DNA of 64,000 nt from an uncultured Lachnospiraceae bacterium. Its GTDB lineage: Bacteria; Bacillota; Clostridia; Lachnospirales; Lachnospiraceae. The stretch spans positions 76,707 to 140,706 of the forward strand of contig CAJUAO010000007.1 of NCBI GenBank assembly GCA_910584685.1, in the 5' to 3' direction. Below are positions 8,219 through 16,743 of the stretch, piece by piece. Numbering within the stretch: position 1 is the stretch's first letter; each line of letters starts with the position of its first letter. The position numbers and the translations under genes are program-made. Below the pieces are notes generated by a model, which was not told the DNA's origin, did no database searches, and saw only the letters and a program-made list of their open reading frames with translations.

Positions 8219-9772
8219 ATGAGCGAAAATAAAAAGGTATATTTATCTGCGTTAGATGAATACATAAATAAGGTTTATATATTAGTCCTATTATTAGTAC
8301 CGGGAGCATGCCAGTGTGCAGGAATTTTGTATACTTTTGAGAAATTCATGGGATGGCTGCCGGCAGTTAGCTGGATAGCGCTTATAATATTTGATGTTAC
8401 TTGTCTTATTTATCTTGCAACAGGAATATTCTTTATTAAGACAGGATTTTCAAAAGGACTTGTTAAGGCGTCTAAGCTTAAGCTGGGAAAAATATTCCTT
8501 GTGGTAATAATGTTTATTCAGTTTAACTTTATTTTATATATGGTTCCTGCCAAGGATTTTTGGGGCTTTGCCTTTTTCTTTGTTATACTTACATCATTCT
8601 TTTTAGATTTTAAAATGGTAGCCATAACATCATTGGAAATTGCCGGCTCCCTTGTAGTGTCATGGATTGTAAGGGGAGATATACTGCTTCCTTTAAAGGA
8701 TGAAATGTTTATTGCAAACATGCTTAACAGAATTGTTTGCGTAAGCCTTTCACTGCCAACAACAGTGCTTTTGACATATCTTATAAGCCGGTTTCTTGTT
8801 AATGCGAAGAAGGACGAAATGGAGCGTAATAACGAGCAGGTAAAAAATGTGCTTAATTCCGTACAGACATTGTCAGAAAATCTGTTCAGCGCAGGGAACG
8901 CCCTTTCGCAGATATCAGAAAATGAAAGCACATCAGTGGAGGAATTGTCAGCGACAAGCGAGCAGCTTGTTGAAAGCAGCAATGTACTCGGAAGCAAGAC
9001 AGAGGAAAGCATGGCTAATCTTAATGAGCTTGACGAATGGAAGAATGTTGTCGCAGATAATGTGGAAAAGGTTGAAAGGACATCAAATGACTTACTTAAC
9101 AAGTCAAAGGAGAATGAAAAGCTGTTATCAGACCTTAAGTCAATTAACAAAGAGGTATCAGATTCAATGGTTGCCACAACAGAAGTGGCGCAGAAGCTGT
9201 CAGAGGCAGTGGAGCAGATAGGAACAACTCTCAGTCTCATTAATGAAATATCTGCGTCAACCAATCTTTTGGCGTTAAATGCGTCTATTGAGGCGGCAAG
9301 GGCAGGAGAAGCAGGAAGAGGCTTTGCGGTAGTGGCGCAGGAGGTAGGAAATCTGGCAAACAGCACAAAGGAATCTCTTGACGAGGTAGAGACAGTTATA
9401 GCAAGAGTACAGAGCAATGTTGATGAAATAACAATGCATGTGGGTGAAAACTCAAGAAAGCTTGAGAAGCAGAACGAATACTTTACAAATGTATTTGCAG
9501 GAATAAAGGACATGACAGAGCTGCTTTTAGTATCGGCAGATGCCGTAAGCACAATGGGAGAGGCTCACGGTAAGCAGGCTATGGTTATACAAAATACTGT
9601 ATCCATAAATAAAGAGATAGCTGAAAGCATAAGAAATGAAAACACCCAGTTTAATTCTATCAATGACATGGTAGAGAGCAACGTAAACGATATTTCAGAA
9701 ATGACGGCGCAGATTAATGCAATTAACGGAATGGTTGATGAGATTAATAAGCTTTTAAAAAGAGAGGAGTAA
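8219..9772 (+). CDS. methyl-accepting chemotaxis protein with six-helix membrane sensor (copy 2)
   Basis: A 517-residue paralogue of the receptor at 5298-6851, with the same plan: six membrane helices (about residues 12-192), then a coiled-coil signalling domain with the receptor tip near residues 345-385. Both copies share a CQCAGILYTFEK segment in the first helix. The signalling halves are almost identical, while the membrane halves differ at many positions, suggesting duplication followed by divergence of the sensing part. An AGGAGG site lies 11 bases upstream of the ATG, and the gene follows the KASIII-like gene by 17 bases. A paired stem-loop terminator follows. Confidence 0.93.
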   Translation: MSENKKVYLSALDEYINKVYILVLLLVPGACQCAGILYTFEKFMGWLPAVSWIALIIFDVTCLIYLATGIFFIKTGFSKGLVKASKLKLGKIFLVVIMFIQFNFILYMVPAKDFWGFAFFFVILTSFFLDFKMVAITSLEIAGSLVVSWIVRGDILLPLKDEMFIANMLNRIVCVSLSLPTTVLLTYLISRFLVNAKKDEMERNNEQVKNVLNSVQTLSENLFSAGNALSQISENESTSVEELSATSEQLVESSNVLGSKTEESMANLNELDEWKNVVADNVEKVERTSNDLLNKSKENEKLLSDLKSINKEVSDSMVATTEVAQKLSEAVEQIGTTLSLINEISASTNLLALNASIEAARAGEAGRGFAVVAQEVGNLANSTKESLDEVETVIARVQSNVDEITMHVGENSRKLEKQNEYFTNVFAGIKDMTELLLVSADAVSTMGEAHGKQAMVIQNTVSINKEIAESIRNENTQFNSINDMVESNVNDISEMTAQINAINGMVDEINKLLKREE

Positions 9773-9799
9773 ATAAAAGCAGCATAAAAATATATAACG

Positions 9800-9872
9800 A
9801 AGAGCCTGTTGACGGAAGCTTTAAAACCGGCAGAATAGTTTATCTGCCATATTCGTCAGCAGGTTCTTTTTT
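9800..9872 (+). terminator. intrinsic terminator after chemoreceptor copy 2
   Basis: AAGAGCCTGTTGACG (9800-9814) pairs with CGTCAGCAGGTTCTT (9854-9868), allowing G-U pairs, and runs into TTTT. A second hairpin, GGCAGA/TCTGCC, is nested in the loop. Confidence 0.82.
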
Positions 9873-9918
9873 GCTGTCATTATAAATTATGGAAAATAGC
9901 GGATACAGATAAAATAAA

Positions 9919-9954
9919 GTTTCAACTAATGGTAGAAGGAGTTTCAACCAATGG
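9919..9954 (+). repeat. pair of 14-base direct repeats upstream of ABC exporter
   Basis: GTTTCAACTAATGG (9919-9932) and GTTTCAACCAATGG (9941-9954) match at 13 of 14 positions and are spaced 22 bases apart, about two helical turns. They are a plausible binding site for a regulator of the exporter operon. No regulator gene is adjacent. Confidence 0.45.
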
Positions 9955-10001
9955 ACTATTGCTTAAAAAATTAAAATAAGTTATTATTAATAAAGCACAT
10001 C

Positions 10002-10033
10002 AAGAGCTTTAGCTTAAGAGCTTTAGCTCTTTT
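10002..10033 (+). promoter_or_regulatory. leader hairpin with alternative pairing, possible attenuator
   Basis: AAGAGCTTTAGCT occurs twice in tandem (from 10002 and from 10016). The second copy forms a hairpin, AAGAGC-TTTA-GCTCTT followed by T's (10016-10033). The first AAGAGC could pair with the same GCTCTT instead, so two exclusive structures are possible. It lies about 35 bases before the exporter start. Attenuation is inference. Confidence 0.35.
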
Positions 10034-10068
10034 AGTTCTTATAGAAAAAGCTGAAAGGAAAAATATTT

Positions 10069-11925
10069 ATGACGGATGCAAAGGATAAAAGTAAAAAGGA
10101 CGGAAAGCCTAAATATAACATGTGGCAGAATTGCGGATATATGATTGGCATGGCTTGGAGGGAAAAAGAAAAAAAGGTTTTGGTTTTGTCATTTTTAACA
10201 GCGTTATTTACAGTGGCAGTCAATTTAATTAATCTTTATATTTCACCGTCCGTTTTATCAGCAGTTGAAAACAGAGCTTCAATATCCCGGCTCATAATTA
10301 TAGTATTGGTATTTGCAGGACTGCTGATGATATGTAATGGAGCCTTGGCGTATATTGACAGAAATATACAATATGGAAGAATACAGGTAAGAATGGCTGT
10401 TATTGCGGCGCTTAACAAAAAAGCGGCAACAACCTCATATCCTAACGTTTTTGATGAGAAATTTATAAAGCTGCTTACAAAGTCAGGTGATGCTACATGC
10501 AGCAATTCTCAGGCAACAGAAGCCATTTGGATTACCGTGACAAACTTATTTAAAAATATTTTAGGCTTTATTATTTATATGCTACTGCTTTTTTCTCTTG
10601 ATTTTTGGCTGCTTATAGTCATTGTCGCTACCACGTTAACAGGTTATTTTATCGGTAAGCGTGTAAATGAATATGAATATCGTCATCGTGAAGAGCTTTC
10701 GGAATATGAAAGCAAAATGTGGTATATAAACGGAAGGGCTGAAGATTTTGGAGTGGCTAAGGATATTCGCATTTTTGGCATGAGAGCGTGGCTTGAAGAG
10801 CTTTCAAGAAAGGCTATGGAAGCGTTTACGTCATTTCATAGAAAGGCAAACGGAATTTATATATGGGGAAGGATTGCAGACCTTATTCTTGCATTTATAC
10901 GAAACGGAATCGCATACGCATACCTGATTACCATGGTATTAGATAACGGACTTAGCGCTTCAGAATTTTTATTATATTTTTCCGCTGTGGGCGGCTTTAC
11001 GTCATGGGTATCGGGAATACTGGGAGACTTATCGGTTATGCACCGCCAAAGCTTAGATATATCTACCGTAAGAGAATGTATTGAATATCCTGAGCCATTT
11101 AAATTTAATAAAGGAGAGCCTCTTTATCCGGACAACGAAAAGGAATATGAGCTTAAGCTTGTGAATGTATCATTTAAATATCCTGAAAGTGAAGAATACG
11201 TTCTTGAACATATTAATCTTACTCTTAAGCCGGGGGAAAAGCTGGCGGTTGTGGGGCTTAACGGAGCAGGAAAGACAACCCTTGTTAAGCTTATGTGCGG
11301 ATTTTACGAGCCGACCTTAGGAAAGGTGCTTCTTAACGGAAGGGATATAAGAGAATATAACAGACGGGATTACTATAAAATGTTCTCGGCGGTTTTTCAG
11401 AGCTTTTCCCTTCTTGCTGCGACAATAGCAGCTAATGTAGCCCAGTCTGAGGACTCCATTGATATGGAAAGGGTCAGGGAATGTGTAAATCAGGCTGGTC
11501 TCCTTGAAAAAACACAGTCGCTGCCTGACGGATTTGAAACATATTTAAACAGGTCAGTTTATGAAAACGCAGTTATGCTTTCGGGAGGAGAAACCCAGAG
11601 GCTTATGCTGGCGAGAGCATTATATAAGGAAGCGCCTATTATAATACTTGACGAGCCTACGGCAGCCCTTGACCCTATTGCAGAGGCAAATTTGTATCAG
11701 AAGTATAATGAAATGACATTGGGAAAATCCTCAGTTTATATATCTCACAGGCTTGCTTCCACGAAGTTTTGCGACCGGATTATTTTCATAGAAGATAACA
11801 GGATAACGGAGGAGGGTACGCACCAGGAACTTATTAATAAAGGCGGCAGATATTCAGAGCTGTTTTTAGTTCAAAGCAAATACTATAGAGATGAGGTCAG
11901 TGAAAATGAAGAAAGTAAGAGATAA
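10069..11925 (+). CDS. ABC exporter half-transporter (membrane plus ATPase), subunit 1
   Basis: This 618-residue protein has an N-terminal membrane domain (about residues 35-320, roughly six helices) fused to an ATP-binding domain. Walker A is GLNGAGKTT (near 401-409), the signature is LSGGETQRL, and Walker B is IIILDEPTAALDP with the catalytic Glu, so the ATPase site looks intact. It is the architecture of exporters of peptides, lipids or drugs that work as heterodimers. The next gene has the same architecture and overlaps its 3' end, indicating translational coupling. The substrate cannot be told; no peptide, peptidase or modification gene lies next to the pair. GGAAAAAT precedes the ATG at a normal distance. 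Confidence 0.9.
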   Translation: MTDAKDKSKKDGKPKYNMWQNCGYMIGMAWREKEKKVLVLSFLTALFTVAVNLINLYISPSVLSAVENRASISRLIIIVLVFAGLLMICNGALAYIDRNIQYGRIQVRMAVIAALNKKAATTSYPNVFDEKFIKLLTKSGDATCSNSQATEAIWITVTNLFKNILGFIIYMLLLFSLDFWLLIVIVATTLTGYFIGKRVNEYEYRHREELSEYESKMWYINGRAEDFGVAKDIRIFGMRAWLEELSRKAMEAFTSFHRKANGIYIWGRIADLILAFIRNGIAYAYLITMVLDNGLSASEFLLYFSAVGGFTSWVSGILGDLSVMHRQSLDISTVRECIEYPEPFKFNKGEPLYPDNEKEYELKLVNVSFKYPESEEYVLEHINLTLKPGEKLAVVGLNGAGKTTLVKLMCGFYEPTLGKVLLNGRDIREYNRRDYYKMFSAVFQSFSLLAATIAANVAQSEDSIDMERVRECVNQAGLLEKTQSLPDGFETYLNRSVYENAVMLSGGETQRLMLARALYKEAPIIILDEPTAALDPIAEANLYQKYNEMTLGKSSVYISHRLASTKFCDRIIFIEDNRITEEGTHQELINKGGRYSELFLVQSKYYRDEVSENEESKR

Positions 11926-13798
11926 AAAAGAAATTTCCTTGAGGGTTTCCCATAAAGAGGCATACATTATAAACAAAAAAGCCTTTAAATTAATTTATAG
12001 TCATTATCCTCAAATGATTATATCATGGATTGCGTGTGTTATTTGGAATGCTCTTACACCTTACGCTTCAATATATCTGTCTGCATTGATTATTGAGGAA
12101 ATTTCCACAGACAGAAATCCTGAAAAGCTTAAAAGCCTTGTGATAATTACTTTAACAGTAACAGCCGCCATATCGCTTATAAACGCCTTTCTTTCAAAAT
12201 GGAAGGATACGCAATGCGCAGGAATGTTTTATAAGGTAAACAGAATTCTTGCAAACAAGCTTCTTGACATGGATTATGTAACTATTGATGACATTAAAAC
12301 CCATGAAAGGCTTTCAACAATAAAGCAAAATCAAAATGGGGGAGGCTGGGGACTTATCAGGGTTATATGGAATTACGATTCAATTATTTCTGCCATTTTT
12401 ACCTTTATCGGAGGTATTGCGCTTACAGTTTCCCTGTTTGTCAAAGCTGTTCCCCAAGGCTCAGGCAGGCTTACGGCGCTTAATAATCCGGTGTTTATTT
12501 TTGCAGTTATTGGCATAATGCTGTTGGTTACATGTATTTCCCCTGCATTATCAAACAAGGCAGGAAGCTATTATGCAAACAGGGCCGAAAATCATAATCT
12601 GGGAAACCGTCTTTTCGGTTTTTTCGGGTGGCTTGGGCACAGTCGGGAATATGCATCAGATGTGAGAATTTATCGTCAGGATTTAATATGTGATAAGTAT
12701 AATAGTGACAAAACAAATACCTTTGGCTCAAAGGGAATCTTTGCAAGGATGGCAAAGGGACCGGTAGGCTTGTATAATGCCGCAGCCGCTGTTGTGTCAG
12801 TGATATTTACGGGAGTTGTCTATATTTTTGTATGTCTTAAGGCTTATGGAGGCGCCTTTGGCGTAGGTCTGGTCACACAGTACATAAGCTCAATAACAAA
12901 GGTATCCGCAAGTGTTTCACAGCTTATTGAGACAGTGGGGGATATGAGAAATAACGCTTCATTTCTTAAGCCGGTATTTGATTTTCTTGAAATACCGAAT
13001 ACCATGAGACAGGGAGATAAAGCGATAGAAAAGAATGACTGTATTGATTATGAAATAGAGTTTAGGAATGTTTCCTTTAAGTATCCGGGAAGTGACGAAT
13101 ACGCATTGAAAAACGTCAGTATGAGACTTAAGGCAGGAGAAAGGCTTGCTGTCGTGGGTGAAAACGGAAGCGGGAAGACAACCTTTATAAAGCTTTTATG
13201 CCGCCTTTACGAGCCTACGGAGGGAATGATACTTCTTAACGGTATAAATATAGCAGATTATAATTATTTAGAATATTTATCAATGTTTTCCGTTGTATTT
13301 CAGGACTTTAGGCTGTTTGCCTTTACCCTTGGACAAAATGTAGGTACAAGGGTTGAATATGACAAGGAAATTGTCGAAAGCTGCCTTTGTAAGGCAGGTT
13401 TTGGCGAGCGTCTTAATAAAATGGAGGAGGGAACGGAAACATACATATATAAGGAATTTAGTAAAAAGGGAGTGGATATTTCAGGCGGGGAGGCTCAGAA
13501 AATAGCTCTTGCCAGAACTCTTTACAGAGCTTCACCTTTTATAATTCTTGACGAGCCGACGGCGGCTCTTGACCCTGTTGCAGAGTCGCAGGTTTACAGT
13601 AATTTTAATGATATTGTGGGAGATAAGTCTGCCATATACATAAGCCACCGCCTTTCCTCATGCCGCTTCTGCAACGATATTGCAGTATTCCATAAGGGAG
13701 AGCTTGTGCAGAGGGGAAGCCACGAGAGCCTTAAGGAGGATGCAGGAGGAAAGTATTACGAGCTGTGGAATGCGCAGGCCCAGTATTATAATTCATAG
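11906..13798 (+). CDS. ABC exporter half-transporter (membrane plus ATPase), subunit 2
   Basis: This 630-residue protein is the partner of the preceding half-transporter. I chose the ATG at 11906 because GAGG lies 9 bases upstream; an in-frame ATG at 11891 is the longer choice. Either start overlaps the previous gene (by 20 bases at 11906). The membrane domain occupies roughly residues 25-330 and the ATPase domain the last 230. Walker A is GENGSGKTT, the signature is SGGEAQKIA, and Walker B is FIILDEPTAALDP. Both subunits appear catalytically competent, so there is no obvious degenerate site. The operon ends at a strong terminator that is part of the hairpin-repeat family seen elsewhere in the window. 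Confidence 0.9.
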   Translation: MKKVRDKKEISLRVSHKEAYIINKKAFKLIYSHYPQMIISWIACVIWNALTPYASIYLSALIIEEISTDRNPEKLKSLVIITLTVTAAISLINAFLSKWKDTQCAGMFYKVNRILANKLLDMDYVTIDDIKTHERLSTIKQNQNGGGWGLIRVIWNYDSIISAIFTFIGGIALTVSLFVKAVPQGSGRLTALNNPVFIFAVIGIMLLVTCISPALSNKAGSYYANRAENHNLGNRLFGFFGWLGHSREYASDVRIYRQDLICDKYNSDKTNTFGSKGIFARMAKGPVGLYNAAAAVVSVIFTGVVYIFVCLKAYGGAFGVGLVTQYISSITKVSASVSQLIETVGDMRNNASFLKPVFDFLEIPNTMRQGDKAIEKNDCIDYEIEFRNVSFKYPGSDEYALKNVSMRLKAGERLAVVGENGSGKTTFIKLLCRLYEPTEGMILLNGINIADYNYLEYLSMFSVVFQDFRLFAFTLGQNVGTRVEYDKEIVESCLCKAGFGERLNKMEEGTETYIYKEFSKKGVDISGGEAQKIALARTLYRASPFIILDEPTAALDPVAESQVYSNFNDIVGDKSAIYISHRLSSCRFCNDIAVFHKGELVQRGSHESLKEDAGGKYYELWNAQAQYYNS

Positions 13799-13865
13799 AA
13801 ATACCTTATGCATAACGCTGGCTTGTTCAGCTTTTAAGGCGATAGCATAAAGGATAGCAATCAAA

Positions 13866-13917
13866 AATTTGGCAGAGCCAAATTATAAAGTGCCGCTGCC
13901 CCGCGGCACTTTTTTTA
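13866..13917 (+). repeat. two-hairpin repeat unit (single copy, site A)
   Basis: Hairpin 1 is AATTTGGC-AGA-GCCAAATT (13866-13884). Hairpin 2 is AAAGTGCCGC-TGCCCC-GCGGCACTTT (13887-13912) followed by a T run. The order and form (AATT..GGC hairpin, then an AAGTG.C hairpin with T tail) match the units at 38.0-38.16 kb. Its T run contains the complement of the stop codon of the minus-strand gene at 13915. Confidence 0.55.
13887..13917 (+). terminator. intrinsic terminator of the ABC exporter operon
   Basis: A perfect 10-base-pair stem (13887-13896 with 13903-13912), loop TGCCCC, then seven T's. On the minus strand the same stem follows the convergent gene's stop codon, so it may also act there, though its minus-side T tail is weak. 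Confidence 0.88.
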
Positions 13918-14562
13918 GCGAAGTATTTGGATTCTGTACGCAGTAGTCTGAGGCGGTATGCTCATTGTCATAAATGCTGCGTGAGTTACCCTGACCCTCA
14001 TACCCGGAACAAGAGATGAAAATCTTGTGCTTCTGCCAAACGGCGTTAATATAACTGCATTTGGAGCAACATTAAATCTTATGACAGACGATAAATTTGA
14101 ATTAGTCATAACGGTAATAAAGAGGTTAGTACTGTCAGTGTTAATAATCCTTCCGACGGTTGTATTATTCATGGAAGGACGGTTTACTACCTGTATAACA
14201 AATGCCTGTGACTGTGGAGGAATGCTTCTTGTCATGGCAGCAGAGAAGGATGCGTTTATAATCATTCCGGGCTGCAGCTCATCTGCAGATATGGAATTTC
14301 CGCGCTGGCCTATAATTATTGTGTCTCTGTCTGCAATTAATGTAACAGTTTTTTCCCTGTTATTACATCTGACACATTCGTCATATGATATGGTTATAAA
14401 GCTTGTTGTGCGGTTAGAGGATATATTTTGTATAACGGCGTTAAAGGCATTGATAACAAAGTCATTTCCTATAAAGGCATTTATATCCTGTAATGTATCT
14501 GTATTATTAAATTCATCATTGAGGGAAGCGTTAAACGTATTAAAGTTGTTTATGTTATCCAT
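13915..14562 (-). CDS. unknown protein with internally duplicated beta-rich domain
   Basis: This is a 215-residue minus-strand gene with a strong GGAGGT site 6 bases before its ATG, which favours it over the overlapping plus-strand frame. I do not recognise the family. The first 60 residues are Asn-rich (NINNFNTFNASLNDEFNNTD). After that the sequence repeats itself: residues about 80-130 contain ELQPGMIINASFSAAMTRSI followed by PPQ, and the C-terminal part contains SLVPGMRVRVTHAAFMTMSI followed by PPQ. Each copy ends in an aromatic-Ile-Gln strand. The alternating pattern suggests two small beta-barrel modules. There is no signal peptide or membrane helix. The stop codon lies in the T run of the exporter terminator. 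Confidence 0.75.
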   Translation of the reverse strand: MDNINNFNTFNASLNDEFNNTDTLQDINAFIGNDFVINAFNAVIQNISSNRTTSFITISYDECVRCNNREKTVTLIADRDTIIIGQRGNSISADELQPGMIINASFSAAMTRSIPPQSQAFVIQVVNRPSMNNTTVGRIINTDSTNLFITVMTNSNLSSVIRFNVAPNAVILTPFGRSTRFSSLVPGMRVRVTHAAFMTMSIPPQTTAYRIQILR

Positions 14563-14731
14563 AATTTTACCTCCGGATAAGTATTTAAATATAGAAATCC
14601 TCGTTATAGTATATGCGGAGGATAATATAAGGTTACGGTTATATACATGACATGGGAATGTAATTAGGTGAGAGTCAAGAATGAAAAATAGTGTTAGATA
14701 TAAAATATAAAATAAGAAAAATTGTTTGTTT

Positions 14732-14935
14732 TATGGTATAATGTTGACGCAGAAGGACATTGCGTCAACTTATGATTCCATGTGTGCTAAAGCACGTAAA
14801 ATTATGGTATAATAGTTTCGGCACAGCCGAAACATGCAAGTTGCTCTGCAACTTTTTATGTGCAAAAAACTGCACGGGAATATGGTATAATAGTTTGAAA
14901 CATGCAAGTTGTTCTGCAAACTTGTGAATGTGCGG
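14732..14935 (+). repeat. tandem array of -10-like box plus hairpin units (site B)
   Basis: The TGGTATAAT motif, an extended -10 box, occurs three times (TATAAT at 14737-14742, 14808-14813 and 14886-14891). After the first comes the hairpin GTTGACGC/GCGTCAAC (14743-14769). After the second comes GTTTCGGC-ACA-GCCGAAAC (14815-14833), then AAGTTGC-TCT-GCAACTT with a T run (14838-14857). The third is a decayed version with the same ATGCAAGTTG linker. None has a convincing -35 box. The remaining 14563-14731 is A/T-rich with nothing I can assign. Confidence 0.6.
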
Positions 14936-14966
14936 CCCATAAATCCGTGGGGAAATGAGGAGAAAC

Positions 14967-15377
14967 ATGGAAATTAAAAATAATAAACCTTCGGGAACAA
15001 TAATGTTCCATATAAATAATCTTAAAAAGGAAAAGCAGCTTAAAGAGCTTTCCAGAAGCTTAGGTTTTGTCACAAGAGCCATTAAGCAGCAGGATATAAA
15101 TAAGTCTGTAGGCAGCATATGCCTGCAGGGAGGAATTAAAGGCGGAAGCTTGGTTTCAAAAGGGGAAAAAATAAAAGCGCCTGATAAATATAAGCTTCCC
15201 GAGCTGTTTATTTTTTCAGGGCTGTCTGACGAAAATATTGATAAATTTCTTGAAGAATACAGGAAGTCAGGAATAGAGCCGGTAGGCTTAAAGGCGGTAG
15301 TGACGCCGACAAATATATCATGGAGCATATATGAGCTTGTGTGTGAGCTGGAAAAGGAAAAAAGCATTGGATTGTGA
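14967..15377 (+). CDS. DUF3783 domain protein
   Basis: This is a 136-residue soluble protein. The ATG at 14967 is chosen because GAGGAG lies just upstream; an in-frame ATG at 14955 precedes that ribosome site. The C-terminal half, with the segment LPELFIFSGLSDENIDKFL and a later VVTPTNISWSIYELVCELE, matches DUF3783 as I know it from Clostridia. The function of the family is unknown. The stop codon overlaps the start region of the following MATE gene, so the two are translationally coupled. Confidence 0.75.
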   Translation: MEIKNNKPSGTIMFHINNLKKEKQLKELSRSLGFVTRAIKQQDINKSVGSICLQGGIKGGSLVSKGEKIKAPDKYKLPELFIFSGLSDENIDKFLEEYRKSGIEPVGLKAVVTPTNISWSIYELVCELEKEKSIGL

Positions 15378-16704
15378 TTTTACAAAAGGAAATATAACTA
15401 AAAATCTTTTAAAATTTTCACTTCCCCTAATGGCAGGAAATCTTTTGCAGCAGCTTTATAATATAGCTGATACCCTTATAGTGGGAAGATATCTGGGAGA
15501 AAATGCCTTAGCGGCAGTCGGCTCCTCGTATACGCTTATGGTATTTCTTACCTCCATATTGTCGGGACTGTGTATGGGAAGTAGCGCATATTTTTCCATG
15601 CAGTTTGGAAAAAAGGATGATGATAGGCTGAAAAAGGGAATTTTCATGTCGTTTATCGTTATAGGAATAATATCGCTGGCGATTAATATAGCAGCCTTTA
15701 CAGGCATTGACGCAATAATATGGTTTATGAGAGTAAAGGGAGCTATAGTAAAGGAGCTTATGAGGGAATATTTGCTTTGTATATTCTCAGGGATACCTGC
15801 CGTATTTTTGTACAATTATTTTGCAAATCTCTTAAGGTCTGTTGGCAATTCCATGATTCCACTTGTTTTTCTTGGAATATCGGCAGGTTTGAACATAGCC
15901 TTAGATTTGCTTTTTGTCATAGGCTTTAATCAGGGGGTAATCGGCGCTGCTGCGGCGACAGCTATAGCCCAGTATGTGTCAGGCGTGGGAATTACAGTAT
16001 ATTACGCTGTAAAATGCAGTCAACTCCATATAAAAAAAGTACATATGAGATGGGAGGGCAGTATATTAAAGGAAATTACAGGCTTGTCAGTTCTTACATG
16101 CGTACAGCAGTCGGTTATGAACTTTGGAATACTTATGGTGCAGGGGCTTGTAAACAGCTTTGGAACAGTGGTGATGGCAGCCTTTGCAGCAGCGGTAAAA
16201 ATAGACTCATTTGCCTATTCTCCCGTTCAGGATTTTGGAAATGCCTTTTCTACATATGTTGCGCAAAATTACGGCGCAGGAAAGATGGACAGGATAAAAG
16301 AAGGAATGAAAAAAGCAGTTCTTCTTGTGTTTGTATTCTGTATGGCTATAAGCGGTGCTGTATATGTTTTTGGAAGCAGATTAATGTCATTGTTTGTTGA
16401 CAGTTCTAATACAGATGTTATAGCCGTGGGAGCAGGGTATCTCAGGGTGGAGGGAGCATTTTATTTTGGTATAGGACTGCTGTTTATATTTTACGGATAT
16501 TTCAGGGCAGTGGGAAAGCCGTCTGTTTCAGTGGCCCTTACTGTTATTTCGCTTGGAACAAGGGTTGCGCTTGCATATATGCTGGCGGCCTTTTTGAAGG
16601 TGGGAGTAATTGGAATATGGGCGGCGGTGCCTGTCGGGTGGCTGCTTGCTGATATTGCGGGAGCGGTATTTTTAAAAAAACATAGAAAGACATATACAAG
16701 CTAA
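15367..16704 (+). CDS. MATE family multidrug/sodium antiporter
   Basis: A multidrug and toxin extrusion pump of about 445 residues with twelve predicted membrane helices, exchanging cations for drugs or metabolites. The family-typical N-terminus (FTKGNITKNLLKFSLPLMAG) begins a few residues after a TTG at 15367 that has AAGGA upstream, so I use that start. An in-frame ATG at 15331 with GGAG nearby would add twelve residues that merely re-read the upstream gene in another frame. The characteristic NLLQQLYNIADTLIVGR and the two homologous six-helix halves are present. The gene overlaps the DUF3783 gene, making a two-gene unit. The substrate is not predictable. Confidence 0.9.
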   Translation: MDCDFTKGNITKNLLKFSLPLMAGNLLQQLYNIADTLIVGRYLGENALAAVGSSYTLMVFLTSILSGLCMGSSAYFSMQFGKKDDDRLKKGIFMSFIVIGIISLAINIAAFTGIDAIIWFMRVKGAIVKELMREYLLCIFSGIPAVFLYNYFANLLRSVGNSMIPLVFLGISAGLNIALDLLFVIGFNQGVIGAAAATAIAQYVSGVGITVYYAVKCSQLHIKKVHMRWEGSILKEITGLSVLTCVQQSVMNFGILMVQGLVNSFGTVVMAAFAAAVKIDSFAYSPVQDFGNAFSTYVAQNYGAGKMDRIKEGMKKAVLLVFVFCMAISGAVYVFGSRLMSLFVDSSNTDVIAVGAGYLRVEGAFYFGIGLLFIFYGYFRAVGKPSVSVALTVISLGTRVALAYMLAAFLKVGVIGIWAAVPVGWLLADIAGAVFLKKHRKTYTS

Positions 16705-16743
16705 TATATTATTTGAGAAAATTAAGAAAGCGAGGTATTTAAA

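Noticed and set aside
14027..14650. 207-residue plus-strand open frame over the duplicated-domain gene
   Set aside because: It lacks a ribosome site and known features, whereas the minus-strand gene has GGAGGT at ideal spacing and an internal protein repeat.
14732..14935. Possible CRISPR array (tandem repeats in an intergenic region)
   Set aside because: There are only three loose repeats, the conserved part is a promoter-like box and a hairpin, there are no uniform spacers, and no cas genes are present.
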